Shown here: positions 10,673 to 22,384 of the stretch, piece by piece
How the letters are laid out: each line of letters begins with the position of its first letter
Position numbering within the stretch: the stretch's first letter is position 1
Source of the DNA: Holtermannia corniformis
Lineage: Eukaryota; Basidiomycota; Tremellomycetes; Holtermanniales
NCBI GenBank assembly: GCA_001599935.1
Contig: BCIJ01000030.1
Span: 1 to 64,000 of the forward strand
Reading direction: 5' to 3'
DNA length: 64,000 nucleotides
Program-made: the position numbers and the translations under genes
The notes under the pieces: model-generated
The model's database searches: none
What the model was told of the DNA's origin: nothing
Seen by the model: only the letters and a program-made list of their open reading frames with translations

Positions 10673-12580
10673 ATGCCGCAGTACATCCTCCGCCTCAGCG
10701 CGACGCACCCGTCGTTCCGATGGCCAGAACTGCACAGTGCCGCCAAGCTGGGTGGGTTCGAGGTACAGCTCGTGTCTCCGCTCGAGGACAAGTACCGTGC
10801 TTGCCTGGTCGTCGAGCTGCAAGGGGATGACCAGGCCCAGCACCTCGCCGACCGCTGCGTGCTGATCAAGTGGGTGCGACGCGCGGCGTGCCGGACTGAC
10901 TCTGGCAGATCGATCTATCGCTACTATGGCTTGGGAGACTCGCACAATGCCCTGCACGAGTCGATCCGAGCAAACGCGGCCCGGTGGAACACCGACCCAG
11001 CGACGTTTCGCTTCGACACTGAATCGATCAACCAAAAGAGTAGCAGCTCGCGCAATCGGTGAGTGAAAACGCCGCAGCGAAAGCAGCTGACGCTCCAGCG
11101 CCATCATCACCTCGTTTCAGTACATGGGACTGCAGGGCCGGGCGGTCATGAAGGACGCCGAGGCAGAGTACGTCGTCATGGAGGACTGTGAGGCTGTTCC
11201 ACACCCACCGAACCGAGCTGATGGCTGCAGACGACCCAGAGCACGAGCCGTTGTACCAAGACGCTGCCCAGCTCGCCCTCGCCAGCAAAGGCAAACAACG
11301 TGAGCCGATCAACCCGCAAGCCGACGACCCGGCAGACGTCCAAAACGTCCGGTCCTTCCACAAGGCTTACTTTGGTCGACTAGTGCGTGATCGGCCTCGG
11401 CTCAGTGCTGACGATTGCAGGTCACCCACGGACGCGCCCGCAATCTGATTGCCAAGTACAACGTCAAGACGCGCGAGTACTTTGGCAACACGAGCATGGA
11501 GGCCGAGATGAGCTTGTTGATGGCGGGGCAGACGCTGGTGAGTAGCTCGGTGTGCAGCAGCCTTGCCCTCGGACGCATGCGGTTGGTGACCGCGGTTGCT
11601 GCACCCTGGCCTCCGTGCCCTTTCACACTGCCCAGTCCACCTCGCTGACGCCACAGCCTGGTCCTGGCAAGATCGTGTACGACCCTTTTGTTGGGACAGG
11701 CTCAATGCTGTATACGGCTGCACACTGGGGCTCGCTCGTCTTTGGGAGCGACATCGACGGACGGCAGATGCGGGGCAAGCGTGCGTCTCTTTCTGGCCAG
11801 GTGACTATACTGACATGACCCAGGCAAAGGCGCACCGGGGATTCACCGTGCAGCCGAGCAGTACGGTACTCGGAATAACGTCCTCGACTGCATGACGTTC
11901 GACGTCACGCGCTCCCCATGGCGACGAGGCGGTTGGATGGATGCCATCGTCACGGACCCGCCTTGTGAGTCACTGACAATGCGAACCCGCTGACGCCGCA
12001 GACGGCGTACGAGCAGGTGCCAAGCGCCTCGGGCGGTCCGGAGGGCGAGAGAACCGACCCGAGCCTTTCGTGCTGCCCGATGGGAGGTTGTCATACCAGT
12101 GAGTGTAGCTCGGCGCCGCTTTGCGCTCACGCCACCAGACTGGCCGACTATCACCCGCCGTCGAAACCATACGAACTCATCGACCTCGCCTACGACCTCG
12201 TCACCCTCGCGCGCTACCTGCTTGTCCCCGGTGGTCGCCTCGTCTTCTTCCTGCCAACCGTGACCGACGAGTTTGAACAGGTTGACGTGCCGGTCGTCGA
12301 GGGCATGATCGAGCTCAAAGACGGCGACGGGAGCATGCAGCCGTTTGGCAAATGGGGTCGACGGGTGGGTGTGTCGTGTGACCCGCACCAGGCTGACACT
12401 ACAGCTCATCACCATGGAAAAGACGGCAATGGACGACGGTCCGGCGCCAACGTTTGAGCCGCTGGCAGAAGCCCCGGCCACCGCTGGCCACAAGGACTTT
12501 GCGAAAAAGGTGAGGCATCTTACCTCGACCACGCTGACCCTCAGTACATGAACAGGTTTGTAGACACGCCGGTCGAGTGA
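10673..12580 (+). CDS. TRM11: tRNA (guanine-10-N2)-methyltransferase catalytic subunit
   Basis: Begins at ATG 10673 (MPQYILRLSATHPSFRWPEL), the typical Trm11 N-terminal strand/THUMP-like region, and ends at TGA 12578-12580 after several short introns. The class I methyltransferase core is seen as PGPGKIVYDPFVGTGSMLY (SAM-binding motif) and VTDPPYGVRAGAKRLGR, the NPPY-type catalytic motif with the Trm11 signature downstream. Trm11 with Trm112 methylates G10 in many tRNAs in the cytoplasm. Nearly all introns fit GTGAGT...CTGAC...CAG. Assignment is confident; the exact borders of the last exons are less sure. Confidence 0.88.
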
Positions 12581-12626
12581 TGCAGCCTGCGTCAAGATCC
12601 GTGTACATCCACTACAATACAGTCCC

Positions 12627-14102
12627 TCACACCTTGACCTTTTCCACCCTGTTGGCAACATCGGCCACCGCATCGCCGTCTGCTGCGCCTGCTCCAACAA
12701 GCGGCGGGACGGGAGCCGGAGACGCCTTGAGCCCCTGCCCGGTCGGCTCCTCGTCCTCGGCAGTGAGGTAGTGCTCGTCTTCGCTCTCGCTCAACGGAGT
12801 AACCGGCCCGCTCGTACTGCCCGAGCGCTTGAACCGGTTCGTCGCGTTGACTTTGAGGTAGGCGCTCTTCCACTTTTGCCTGGCCGTCGCCGCGTTCTCT
12901 CTGAGATGCGGCGTCAAGTCGTGCTCGGTCGCATGGTCGCCCGGTGCGAGCCACTGCGGTGTCAGCCGGGACGCGGTGCTGCCACCCACCTCGTGCTGGA
13001 GCGCCTGATCCGCCGTGAGCCTCGCCTTGGGATCGGCCTTGAGCAAGCTCTGGATAAAGTTGATCGCTGCAAGTTAGCCAGGGCTAGCGAGTCCGATGCA
13101 CTCACCCTGCGGGCTAATGTTCTTCCAAAAGCGCTCGTGAAACGTCGGCTTTGCGCGCTCCATCTCGTACCGCAAGTCGTTGATGTTCTCCGAGCGGAAC
13201 GGCGAGTAGCCGCAGAGCAGCGTGAACGCAATCACCCTGGAGATCAGCACGCTCACCACGGACCGAACGACTCACCCGACAGACCACATGTCGACGGGCT
13301 TGCCGTGGCCCTTGCCGCTGAGGATCTCGGGCGCAGCATAGCCCACACTGCCCGCAGCGGTCGTCAACTGCTCATCGACCTCGCCGCCGTCTTGCCGCAC
13401 GTCCTCGAGGTGCTTTGCGATCCCAAAGTCGGCAATCACAATGCCACTGCGATCCTCCTTTGTTCGATACAGAATGTTCTCCGGCTTGAGATCACGGTGG
13501 ACAATGCCCTTGGAGTGCAGGTAGGAGACGGCGCTGAGGATCGAGTGGATGACGCCGACCGCGTCCTTTTCGGTAAACTTGCCGAGCGTCGTGATCCGGT
13601 CGAACAGCTCGCCGCCGACAGCGAGCTCGAACACGAGGTAGAACCTGGTCGTCAGCTAGTGCGCACGCACCCCTGCAACCGACTTTTCGCGAGACTCGAA
13701 GAAATCCCAGCAGTGAACCTGGCAATCAGCTGCAGTTGCTGAACCCACAGACGCACAATGTTTGGGTGATCCAGCCCACGGATGACGTTCATCTCGTCCA
13801 GAACCGAGCTCTCGTTCCCTTTGACGAGCTTCTTCGGCACGATCCTGCCAAGAAGTCAGCACGCCCATGCCATCGGCTAGACTCACTTTAGGGCGACCTC
13901 GCGCTGCGGACTGCCCGGCGGCGGTGCCTTTGACCACGTCGCGCGCACCACCTTGCCAAACGCACCTCGTCCCAGCTCCTGTCTAGGGTGAGCTGCTACC
14001 AGCGAACCAAGTTAGGCGTACATTCTCGAGCACAAAGTCCTTCTTCTTCTTGAACGATGCCGGCTGGCTCAATATCTGCTCCTTGAGCGTTGACAGCCCC
14101 AT
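12627..14102 (-). CDS. Ca2+/calmodulin-dependent protein kinase type I-like
   Basis: Reads from [20 protein letters not shown] at 14102 through about seven introns to a stop at 12627. Kinase landmarks are present in order: [10 protein letters not shown] (VAIK-like lysine), [13 protein letters not shown] hinge, [24 protein letters not shown], and [20 protein letters not shown]. The C-terminal tail contains [20 protein letters not shown], a basic amphipathic stretch where CaMKs keep the autoinhibitory/calmodulin-binding segment. The architecture matches fungal Cmk1/CmkA. It is divergently arranged with the phosphatase-like gene at 14256, about 150 bp away. Calmodulin dependence is inferred from family and tail. 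Confidence 0.85.
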
Positions 14103-14255
14103 TGCGCGGGTGACAGCAAGATGAAGCAAGCAGAGCTATAGGCGGGCAATAGGGACCTGCCCTGGCGATAGCGATAGCAGTGACTGAGCTCAGGTGACGG
14201 CGCTCATGACCATGCCAGCCCTAGCACGCGATGCGACATTGCTACGGGCTCTAGC

Positions 14256-14989
14256 ATGAGCTGCATCGGCGTCCCATCAGGCCATCGACCACTGTCTATA
14301 CCCTTGATGATCTCCTCTCCACCGCGGGTAGTGCCTCCGATCAACTTTGCGCCCGTAGCACCCGGCCTGTACCGCTCAGGCCACCCAAACTCGAAGAACC
14401 TGACGTTCCTCCGCCGGCTCGGCCTTCGCACCATCGTCTACCTCCAAGACGGCGAGTACCGCAAGGATGCGCGTGGCTTTGTCCAGAGCGAGGGCTGCAC
14501 CTTTTACCAGTACCCGCTGGGCAAGGAGGAGACGCTGTTCACCAAAGACGGCGAGCAGAGAGTGCACGAAGCGTTGCGGACAGTGTTGGATGTGCGGAAC
14601 CACCCAGGTGAGTGATGGCGTGTGCACGGCGCAAGGTGACAGACTGTGTAGTCCTGATCCATGATGACACGGGCAAATCGGCTTCGACCCTGCTGATCTC
14701 GCTCGTTCGCCGACTCCAACGTTGGAATCTGACGGGCGTCTTTGCAGAGGGTGTGTGGTCATTCTGACAGGGCACGGCACTGACAGAGCGCAGGAGACAT
14801 GTTCGCCGGTCCATCAGGCGGATCAGAAGGCAGTGGGGTTGGCGAGACCGGCCGCGAGGCGAGTGTGCCGGCGATGCTACTGTATGCAGCTCACAATCAC
14901 AGTTTATCGCCATGTTCGATACCAAGGCGTTCAGGAGAGACGCCGTGCAAGTGCTTGGACAAGACAACTGGCCAAGGTGGCTCGACTAG
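14256..14989 (+). CDS. Siw14/PFA-DSP-like pseudophosphatase (catalytic Cys and Arg replaced)
   Basis: Four exons from ATG 14256 (alternative in-frame ATG 14307) to TAG 14987-14989. VPPINFAPVAPGLYRSGHPN, LTFLRRLGLRTIVYLQDGEY and FYQYPLGKEETLFTKD are classic plant-and-fungi atypical dual-specificity phosphatase blocks. The third exon reads NHPVLIHDDTGKSASTLLIS exactly where family members have HCxxGKxRTG: the Cys is Asp and the Arg is Ala, so the phosphatase loop cannot use the usual chemistry. The last exon, FIAMFDTKAFRRDAVQVL, is joined by a 44-nt intron with a GC donor (14859-14902). Family members act on inositol pyrophosphates or phosphoproteins; this one is probably a binding or regulatory protein. 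Confidence 0.72.
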
Positions 14990-15511
14990 GTGGGTTTGGG
15001 CAGCTCATTCAGGTGTAGAGCCAGCTGATGGCGGCAGAATCTCCGGCACCCGTCCTGTCACAGCTAGCGGTCTCGCGTTGCAAACAACGTGGTCACGCCT
15101 CAAGCGGCTCCAGTTGACGATAACCAAGTCCAAGCCGGCGACAGGGTGACTATCGATCAATGGCAATCGACCTACGGCGATCAACCACTCGTCTCATCGT
15201 GCAGGCGAGTTTACGGCCAACTAATGCGAGATCAAGGACACATACACATGCATATCAATTCACTCGTTCAATCAAGTGGAACAGCTGGGGCCGAACATCT
15301 CACTCGGCCGATCAGACAGCAAAACCAACAGGCAGCGTACTCGGCACGGTAGGGCTTGAGACCCTTCGCCTGGTACGCTTGACTCATCTGAAGCTGGAAT
15401 TGTGATCGCGATGGTGGTGGATGCGGCCAGCCTTTTCACTGGTGGGCAATCTGCACCGAGCGCGCGGTCGAGATCGATGCATGGGGAATGTACAACGCAG
15501 GCCGCGGGGTT
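14990..15511. other. intergenic, no gene seen
   Basis: Convergent 3' flanks of the pseudophosphatase and the esterase gene. No supportable frame or RNA. Confidence 0.4.
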
Positions 15512-16594
15512 CTACAGCTCGCCAGCCAGGCGACGTGCTCCCCACTTCTCAATCGCGGTGCGCGGCTGTGAAGGCTCAATGTCGGACCAGCTGAAATGTC
15601 AGCGCCTGATGCGATAGCGACGCAGACCACGCACTGAGGCATCCGCATTTCCATCTTCTCGGGGTTCAGCATTGGGAACCGAGACTCGACTGTACCCTTG
15701 AATGTATTGAAGAGGACTTGGTAGCCGGCCGAGGTCAGGTGCAGGCCGTCACTGGGAGCGTCAGCACGTCTAGCGTCTTGCTTACCACTCACTAGAAGAA
15801 CGGAAGGAGCTGATCGTCGGCCTCCCCGCCAGCGGCATCGACCACCGCCTTCCACAGGTCGAGTGTCACCACACCTTCCTGCTTGCCAACATCCAGCACG
15901 GCCGCCTGATACTTTCTCGCCGTCTCGAGCTTGCGCCAGAGATCCTTTTCCTGCACTGGCTGATCCGCAGGCAGGTTGATCTTGTGGCGGAACTCGGTCT
16001 CGATCACCGACTGGATGATGGGAGGCGGCGTGATGAGCAGGATCTCGGTCTCGGGCGAGTGGTACGGTGAGGAGGGAGAGCGGACGAGCGAGATGAGGTG
16101 GGACAGGTTGGCTTTGAAGCGGTCGACGGGGACGTGCTGCGGTGACGGCGGTCGGCAGGCGTCGTTGGCCCCTGAAAGCGTCAGGACACAGATGATGGGC
16201 AGTGGGAGCACAGCAGAGAACGCACCAAACCAGATGGTCAACAGCTTGACTGGCTGCGCCCGACCGGCCTCGCGAGCCTCCTTGGTCGCAAACACCTGCT
16301 CAAACACTGGGATCCCCCTGCGAGCGTGAGCAGGTGTGGATCAGACCTCTCACTGACCAGTCCGAGTTGTAGCCTGTGTAGAGTCAGCTTGCGCAATGAC
16401 CTTGGCACCAGACGCACCACCAAAGCCTCGGTTGACCACATCGGCCCTACGCATATAGTACTCTGCTACACGCTGATGGAAGGACCCAGCCGACAGGGCT
16501 TGGGTGAGCGAGTCGCCCTGAGGTGTCAGCTAGGCATTGGCAGCAGTCCACGTACAAAGAGGAGGATTGCGTCGGTATAAGCTGCGGCGGCCAT
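15512..16594 (-). CDS. SGNH/GDSL esterase, isoamyl acetate hydrolase-like
   Basis: Starts at 16594 (MAAAAYTDAILLF), followed after a short intron by GDSLTQALSAG, the GDSL block with the nucleophilic serine. Next come NRGFGGASGAK (block II glycine), LTIWFGAFSAVLP and LTLSGANDACRP, DGLHLTSAGYQVL with the catalytic Asp and His, and a tail ending WGARRLAGEL. This is the order and length of yeast Iah1, which hydrolyses acetate esters in the cytosol. In a typical family member block III reads GANDA within one exon. Here the GAND sequence sits downstream of an unusually hydrophobic stretch that may contain an unrecognised intron. Confidence 0.75.
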
Positions 16595-16709
16595 ACTGAG
16601 AGTCACTAGAAAGGATGCGAGGTACGTGAGGTGCAGGATGCCTTGTCTGTATAGCCGTGGAATGAACGGGTGGGGACGGTGGTCGTCGTCACCCTGCCTT
16701 TGACACCTG

Positions 16710-17093
16710 ATGGCGTCCCACATTACATCTCCTATGGCTGCTCGCTACAAGCTGTTCGTCTTTGTCCCGCACGGACACGCAGAGGCTGTCAAGCAAGCTG
16801 GTGCGAAGGGCTACCTGATAGACGTCGCTGACGGTGCAGCCTTCGCAGCCGGCGCAGGCAGGATCGGAGCCTACACCGAGTGCTGCTTCTCTCATCCCGG
16901 CCAAGGCCAGTTCCGCCCCGATCAGTCTGCAAACCCACACATTGGCGCCCAGGGCTCGCTCGAGACGGTCGCCGAGCTCAAGCTCGAGATGGCAGCAGGC
17001 GCTGCCGTCGTCCGAGACGTCGTGAAAGCCATCAAAACCGCCCACCCGTACGAGGAGGCCGTCGTGGACGTGTTCCGTCTCGAGGACTTTTAG
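16710..17093 (+). CDS. stand-alone NIF3/YqfO-insert-like domain protein
   Basis: A single-exon 127-codon frame, probably starting at MAARYKLFVFVPHGHAEAVK. Conserved features of the YqfO/NIF3 insert domain (CutA-like fold) are AGRIGAYTECCFSHPGQGQF, NPHIGAQGSLETVAELKLEM and the terminal AHPYEEAVVDVFRLEDF. Proteins made of this domain alone are widespread and uncharacterised. The stop lies only 11 bp from the end of the convergent DUF924 gene, so the transcripts probably overlap at their 3' ends. Confidence 0.78.
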   Translation: MASHITSPMAARYKLFVFVPHGHAEAVKQAGAKGYLIDVADGAAFAAGAGRIGAYTECCFSHPGQGQFRPDQSANPHIGAQGSLETVAELKLEMAAGAAVVRDVVKAIKTAHPYEEAVVDVFRLEDF

Positions 17094-17104
17094 ATGCATA
17101 CCTC

Positions 17105-17987
17105 TCACCAGCCAGGCCCATTCTTGAGAAACTCGGTCTCTTCTGGCGTGTTCTCGCGGCCGAGGCAGGCGTTGCGGCTCGGATACCGGCCAAAGCGTTG
17201 GACCACGTCGTCTGGGTCGTCAGTTGACGGTGATGCTGCGGACGACGTACAGTGCTTGCGGTCAAACTCGAGGTGAGTCTGGATCCCCTCTCGCTCGCCA
17301 TCACTCTGGGCTTGTTCCAGGCGGCGAGTGAGCAGCCGTTGGTACAGCTCGTGGTGCTCGGCCGCCTCGGAGTGCATCACTGCACTATCAGCTTGCGTCT
17401 TTCAAGGACACTCACGCGGCATGAAGATGAACGACTGATGAAAAAAGTTGGGAGCTGTTGGGTCAGCTACTGCACGTTGGATCGAGCCAGCACATACCGA
17501 CCGAGCGCTCGCCATACGAATAAGGCGGGTTGAGAAACGTCAAGGCGAGCTTGAGCGCCTTGGGGTCATACTCGGTGTAGACCTGTTGTTAGCGCTCTGC
17601 CAACTCGGTCTCGGCCCACCCTGCGAGCGTCTGCTCCACGAAAGATGTTCCTCGGCATCTGATCAAGCAGGATTACCGCTGCCGAGGCTTCGAGCGGTCC
17701 TTGTACCACCTCGAGGATCTGCTCAGGGGTGAGGCGACCCGCCTCCTCGATCGCGGCCGCATACGTCTTGCTGTAGTAGCTTCAGCAGGGCTCATAGCTC
17801 AGGTAATAACCAACCGGCACTCGGCATCGACATCTGCGTCGGACGAGAACCACCGCTTGAAGACTGTCATCGATGGCTTGATCGCCGGGTCATTCGGCAC
17901 GCCTTGGAGCCACCACGCATTGAGACGCTGCAGCAGGTCGCTTGTGAGGTGTTGACTCGCCCCGGCTGTCGTCTTGCTCAAGCTCAT
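17105..17987 (-). CDS. DUF924 family protein
   Basis: Read from MSLSKTTAGASQHLTSDLLQ at 17987, through a few short introns, to FLKNGPGW and the stop at 17105. Recognisable blocks are KRWFSSDADVDAECR near the N terminus, ILLDQMPRNIFRG and the terminal VQRFGRYPSRNACLGRENTP EE. Together these define the DUF924 (YfbU/TPR-like bacterial-type) family, distributed in bacteria and fungi and without known activity. Length is normal (about 230 residues). Confidence 0.75.
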
Positions 17988-18088
17988 CCTGTTGTCGTGG
18001 TTGTTGCACTGTAGACGACGAGCTTGGTCTCGTAACCAAGTGACGCACATCGCCGTGGCATCCTCTATATACAACCATCACGCAGCGT

Positions 18089-19892
18089 CTAGATCCCTTG
18101 GGCCAGCTTCCTGGCAAGCTCCTCGTCCTCCTTAACCTGTGCCAAATGCTGCTCCCATTCCTTCTCCTCGGCCTCGGACAGCGGCTCGAACGCCTCGTAT
18201 GCAGGCTCGATTGGCTCGGCTGGCAAAACGCTGCTGGTCGGCGCAGGAGGCTGACGGGCAGGCAGTCGCGGCGGTAGGCTTGGAGTCGACGTCCCAGATT
18301 GATAGCTCTCGGGTGTATCCGCTGGATGATCGATCAACGGCGGCGGGAGGGGGTGCTTGGAGTGTTGAATCTCCTGGCTAGCCGTCTGGCTTGGCGTTGG
18401 CGGGAGCTTGAGCACCTCCTGTACAGTCGTCAGCACTCGCAATCAATCGTGTTACCCACCCCGTCGTATAACGCGACCTCGTCCACATGCTCTGGCACGA
18501 CCACATCGAGGCCATCACCCTTTTCGCGCTGAGCCTTGCCGCTCTCAGCGTCTGTGAGCGCGGATTGGAGCAAAGCGGCTTCGACGGGGACACGGACTTT
18601 GCCGGCCAGCTGAACTGTGTTAGCGCTGCGATGCTACATGGCCGGGTAGCTGACGCCGACCGCGCTGGCGCACACGCCCAGTCATGCAACTCACAATGTC
18701 TCCCGCCTTGACGCCCGGCCAATTGTACATGGCCGCATTCTCATCAAAGCGCTCAACAAACAGCTGGCCGACGAGCTGAACGCCGGCATAGATCCCTCGT
18801 GAGCGCACATAGCTCAACACGGGCGCCTTTTCCAACCCTGCTTCGTACGCGGCGCCCGAGCCGAATGGCCCTGCGACGACGGCAATGTCAGTCCCGAGGG
18901 TCGCTTTGTGGGTCGCAAAGCTGTCTGATGATTGTTAGCGAGGATGCGAGCTTGATGAACCCACCGAGCGCAGCTTGTGTCCGGATGATGAGCACGGCGT
19001 CGTAAATATCGGCTCCAAGCATGAACCCAGTTGAAAGGTTGTTGGGCGACATTGATGAAGGTGCAGACCAAGCTGGATGAGTCAGTTCTCACCCCAAGCA
19101 GCTAACGACGACTTACTCCCGTCCGGTAGCTTGGCCACGACGATACCCGCCCCTCCGGCCCCTCCAAACGGTGCAATCGCCGTCCGGAACGAGGTGAAGA
19201 TGGCAAGGCCCTTGGCTTGGGCGATGACCCCTGGCGGGATCTTGCGGAGGACCTTGCGTTGCTTCTTCCATCCTTTGGCTTTGGCTTGCTCTGCTGGATC
19301 GGTTGGAGGGGTCGACGGCGTAGAGGATGGCGAGGGAGTATCGACCACGGCGATGCCATCGACTGGTGTTGTTAGCTGTGATACGCAGACGGTGGTATTG
19401 TACAGGAAGAGCCAGATTCCATGATGCACAGCTCACAACGATGCTTTCAAGCGATTACTGCTAGGCTGCGCAGCATCATGTATACTCGGCATGCTCAGCA
19501 TGCACCCGTCCTCGGAGGTATGCTTGTGATTCGCACTCAAGACAGCTCGGCCGGCATGGGTACAGGCTCGAACATCATGATCCAGGTCGACATTGCCTTG
19601 CCCGCCCACACTCACCGGTGAACGCCCGGAGGATCCTCGCGGCCTTGTCCATCTCCTTTGGAAAGTCACCCGTCGTCGGCCAGAACGCCTCGCTGCCCAT
19701 CTTTTCTGCATAGCCATTGACACGCCCGCCGATGCTGTCAGACACCTTGATGCCCTTGTCGAGCGCCGTCTTGCCCCACGCCGACGACTTGGCCTTCATC
19801 TTGGCTTTCCATCCGGTGGCTTCGGCGGGTTCGCTCGCCGTGGTGGGCGTCGAGGTGCCAGAGCGACGCGGTGGGGGAGGGGGAGCTGCCAT
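18089..19892 (-). CDS. SYLF-domain protein (Ysc84/Lsb3-like) without SH3
   Basis: N terminus MAAPPPPPRRSGTSTPTTAS at 19892, then FPKEMDKAARILRAFTG, an intron of about 190 nt, IPPGVIAQAKGLAIFTSFRT and GAGGAGIVVAKLPDGS, NNLSTGFMLGADIYDAVLII, and GPFGSGAAYEAGLEKAPVLS with GIYAGVQLVGQ. These blocks run through the whole SYLF lipid/actin-binding domain of Ysc84 and SH3YL1. The C-terminal 110 residues are Pro/Ser-rich and end in a charged helix (EWEQHLAQVKEDEELARKLA) where Ysc84 has an SH3 domain; no SH3 is visible. Probable role at cortical actin/endocytic sites, inferred from family. Confidence 0.82.
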
Positions 19893-20355
19893 CGTATAGA
19901 CGGGTCAGTATCGCTATGGTGGTGGATGTCGACGCTGAAGAAGACGCAGCTCGATGCGGCACGAGCCTTTGACGACGTCGACCCGGCGGCCGCTCTCAAC
20001 ACTGCCTTTGCATCGTTTCTATGCTCTGAACAGCAGATGGTCGAGCTGGTGTACACCCACCCTCTGCGTACAAGCATCCCCGCCGCCGGCCGTAGCCGAC
20101 CACGACCGTCTTCACCTCTGCATCACTTCTCCGAGCAACCCATGACCCCGCTGCTCCCTGCGCCTACTGACCTTGCCGCACCTCGGGTCTGCTTGCCTGC
20201 GCGCTTGCCCTGCCCTGCTCTCCGGCTGGCGCATGCCGCACGCTCAATGTCGCGAGATTGCAACCAGTGGCGACATTGCTTGCCATCGCACTATCCCGAC
20301 GACACGGTATACATGACTACCGAGTGTACAGGCAGGATGGCAGTGCAGCGCCAGC
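19893..20355. promoter_or_regulatory. shared promoter region of SYLF and FMO genes
   Basis: The two flanking genes diverge from here. A long plus-strand open frame crosses it but has no protein-like features. No specific motif can be named. Confidence 0.35.
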
Positions 20356-22291
20356 ATGACAGAGTATTATCAGTTTGGACAAGACATCAAGACGGTCGCC
20401 GTGATTGGCGCTGGACCAAGCGGGGTGAGTGGCGTATGCCGCTCTTGTATCCCATGCTGACGCTGTACAGTCACCCGCAGCCAAGCACCTCGTCGAAGCA
20501 GGCTTCAACGTCCGCTTGTTTGAGCGACAGTCTGCACCCGGTGGCATCTGGGCCTACTCGCCGCAAGCACCGCTCCCAAGCTCTCACCCGACCCCGCCGC
20601 CGTCGACAGGCGACTTTGTGCCGGCCGAGCCATGGGCTCAGGCGCAGTCTAGCTCGGGAAGGGCGGTGAAGACATGGCATGATGAAGGCGGCAAGGAGCG
20701 CCTCGAGTTCTCGCCGCCCAACCCGGTGTACATCAACCTGCACAACAACGTGCCTACGCCAACGATGCAGGTGGGTCAGGCATGTTGCGTCCCGGGTGGC
20801 TATTGACGACCCTAGTTCCAAGGGTATCCGTACCCCGAAAACACGGTAGGTCTTACCACACGCCGTGCACCGTTGCTCACCTCTTAGCCGTGGTACGTAT
20901 CACACGACAAGCTCGCCGCCTATGTCGGTGCCTACGCCGCCCACCACGGCCTGCTCGATCCCAAGATTGCCAGCTTCAACACGCGCGTTGAAAACGTCGA
21001 GAAGCGTACCGATGGCGGTTGGCGGCTATCATTGCGCAAACTCGTACCGACAGCGGGGGACAAGGTGTACGAGGAGCGGTGGACAGAGGTACGTCTTGCT
21101 TTGTCTGGTACCGTGCTGATGCGGGCAGGACTTTGACGCCGTCGTCGTCGCCACGGGGCACTATGGCGCACCCTACATCCCATACTTTGCAGGCGCCAAG
21201 GCATGGGCGGAGCGCTGGCCGACAAAGGTCTTTCACTCGAGGGCGTACCGCAAGCCCGAGACGTACAAGGATCAGGTGGGTGCTTGGCGAATCCTCGGGG
21301 CGAATCCCACCCTTTCTTTATGCCTACTGACATCCACAGACTGTGCTGATCGTCGGCACGGGCACTTCGGGCGTGGACATTGCGCGTGACCTCGGGTTCG
21401 TCTTGCTTCAGTTGCCCATCCCAGGCTGACCGTCCCAGCGGCCACGCTCGCAAGGTGTACCAGGTCGTGCGCAACAAGTTGTACGGCCCCAAGCAGTACC
21501 GGGCCCAGCGATCGCTCCAACGCCTGTTCCTTCCCGCCAACGGCGAGCATGTCCCCGAGATCGAGGCGTTCGAGTCGGTTGAAGGCGTCGACGACATCTC
21601 CAACGGCCGAGTCCGGTTGACAGACGGTCGTGTGCTCGATGGCATCGACGCGGTCATCTTCTCCACTGGGTGAGTTGCTGCTGCCTCGACGAGGCTGACA
21701 GCCAGCTATCAATACTCGTACCCGTTCTTGCCTGCGTACCATGCCGACTCGGGCTCGCTGCCGGCCGACGAGGTGCTTGTGACCACTGGCGGCTCAGTGC
21801 TCAACCTCTACCGCGACGTGTTCTACATCCCGGACCCAACGCTCGCCTTTATCGGGATCAGCATCAACACGGCCACGTTCAGCTTCTTCGAGTTCCAGTC
21901 GGTATCCATTGCGCGGGTATGGAGTGGACGAGCGAGGCTGCCGTCGCTCGAAGGCCGAAGGAAGGAGTATGCCGGTCGAGTGCGCGAGCGCGGGGATGGC
22001 AAGTTTCTGCATCTCCTCGGCAAGGAGGGCGAGATCAAATACGTGCAAGAGACTGTCGAGTGGCTCAACCGCGACGCCGAGCAGACGGGGGCGACCAAGA
22101 TCCAAGGTCACAGCCTGGCGTGGTTGCAAGTCTCGAGCCGATCGCTGGAAAAGCTGGCCGAACGCAACGGGGTCGACATCGAGGTTGTCAAGCGAGTCAT
22201 TGCCGCGCTGGATGATGTCGTGCCGGTCGCCAGTGTCGAGCCGAGGGAGCAGACGCTGGGAAGAGCACTCGAGACGATCAAGGTCGAGTAG
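20356..22291 (+). CDS. flavin-containing monooxygenase (FMO/BVMO-like)
   Basis: Begins MTEYYQFGQDIKTVAVIGAG, with GAGPSG as the FAD dinucleotide-binding loop near residue 20 interrupted by the first intron. The substrate region has FSPPNPVYINLHNNVPTPTM and FQGYPYPENT, FDAVVVATGHYGAPYIPYF is the ATG motif, and TVLIVGTGTSGVDIARDLG is the NADPH loop. The C-terminal 190 residues form one exon ending at 22291. Short introns throughout. Class B flavin monooxygenases oxygenate soft nucleophiles (N, S) or ketones. The next gene is another flavoprotein on the same strand, about 90 bp downstream. Substrate unknown. Confidence 0.83.
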
Positions 22292-22384
22292 AGTTGTACC
22301 GATATGTAGATGCGATGATCGAAACACGTCAATGGCTTGCAACATCCATCGACATGATCTGGCTTTTGCTTCTTCACAGCCAGC

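Noticed and set aside
12771..13742. 323-codon plus-strand ORF
   Set aside because: It lies antisense to the CaMK exons and its sequence has no domain features; GC-rich antisense frames are long throughout the window.
19593..20669. 358-codon plus-strand ORF
   Set aside because: It spans the antisense of SYLF exons, the promoter and the first FMO exons with Arg/Pro/Ser-rich content, so it is a shadow frame.
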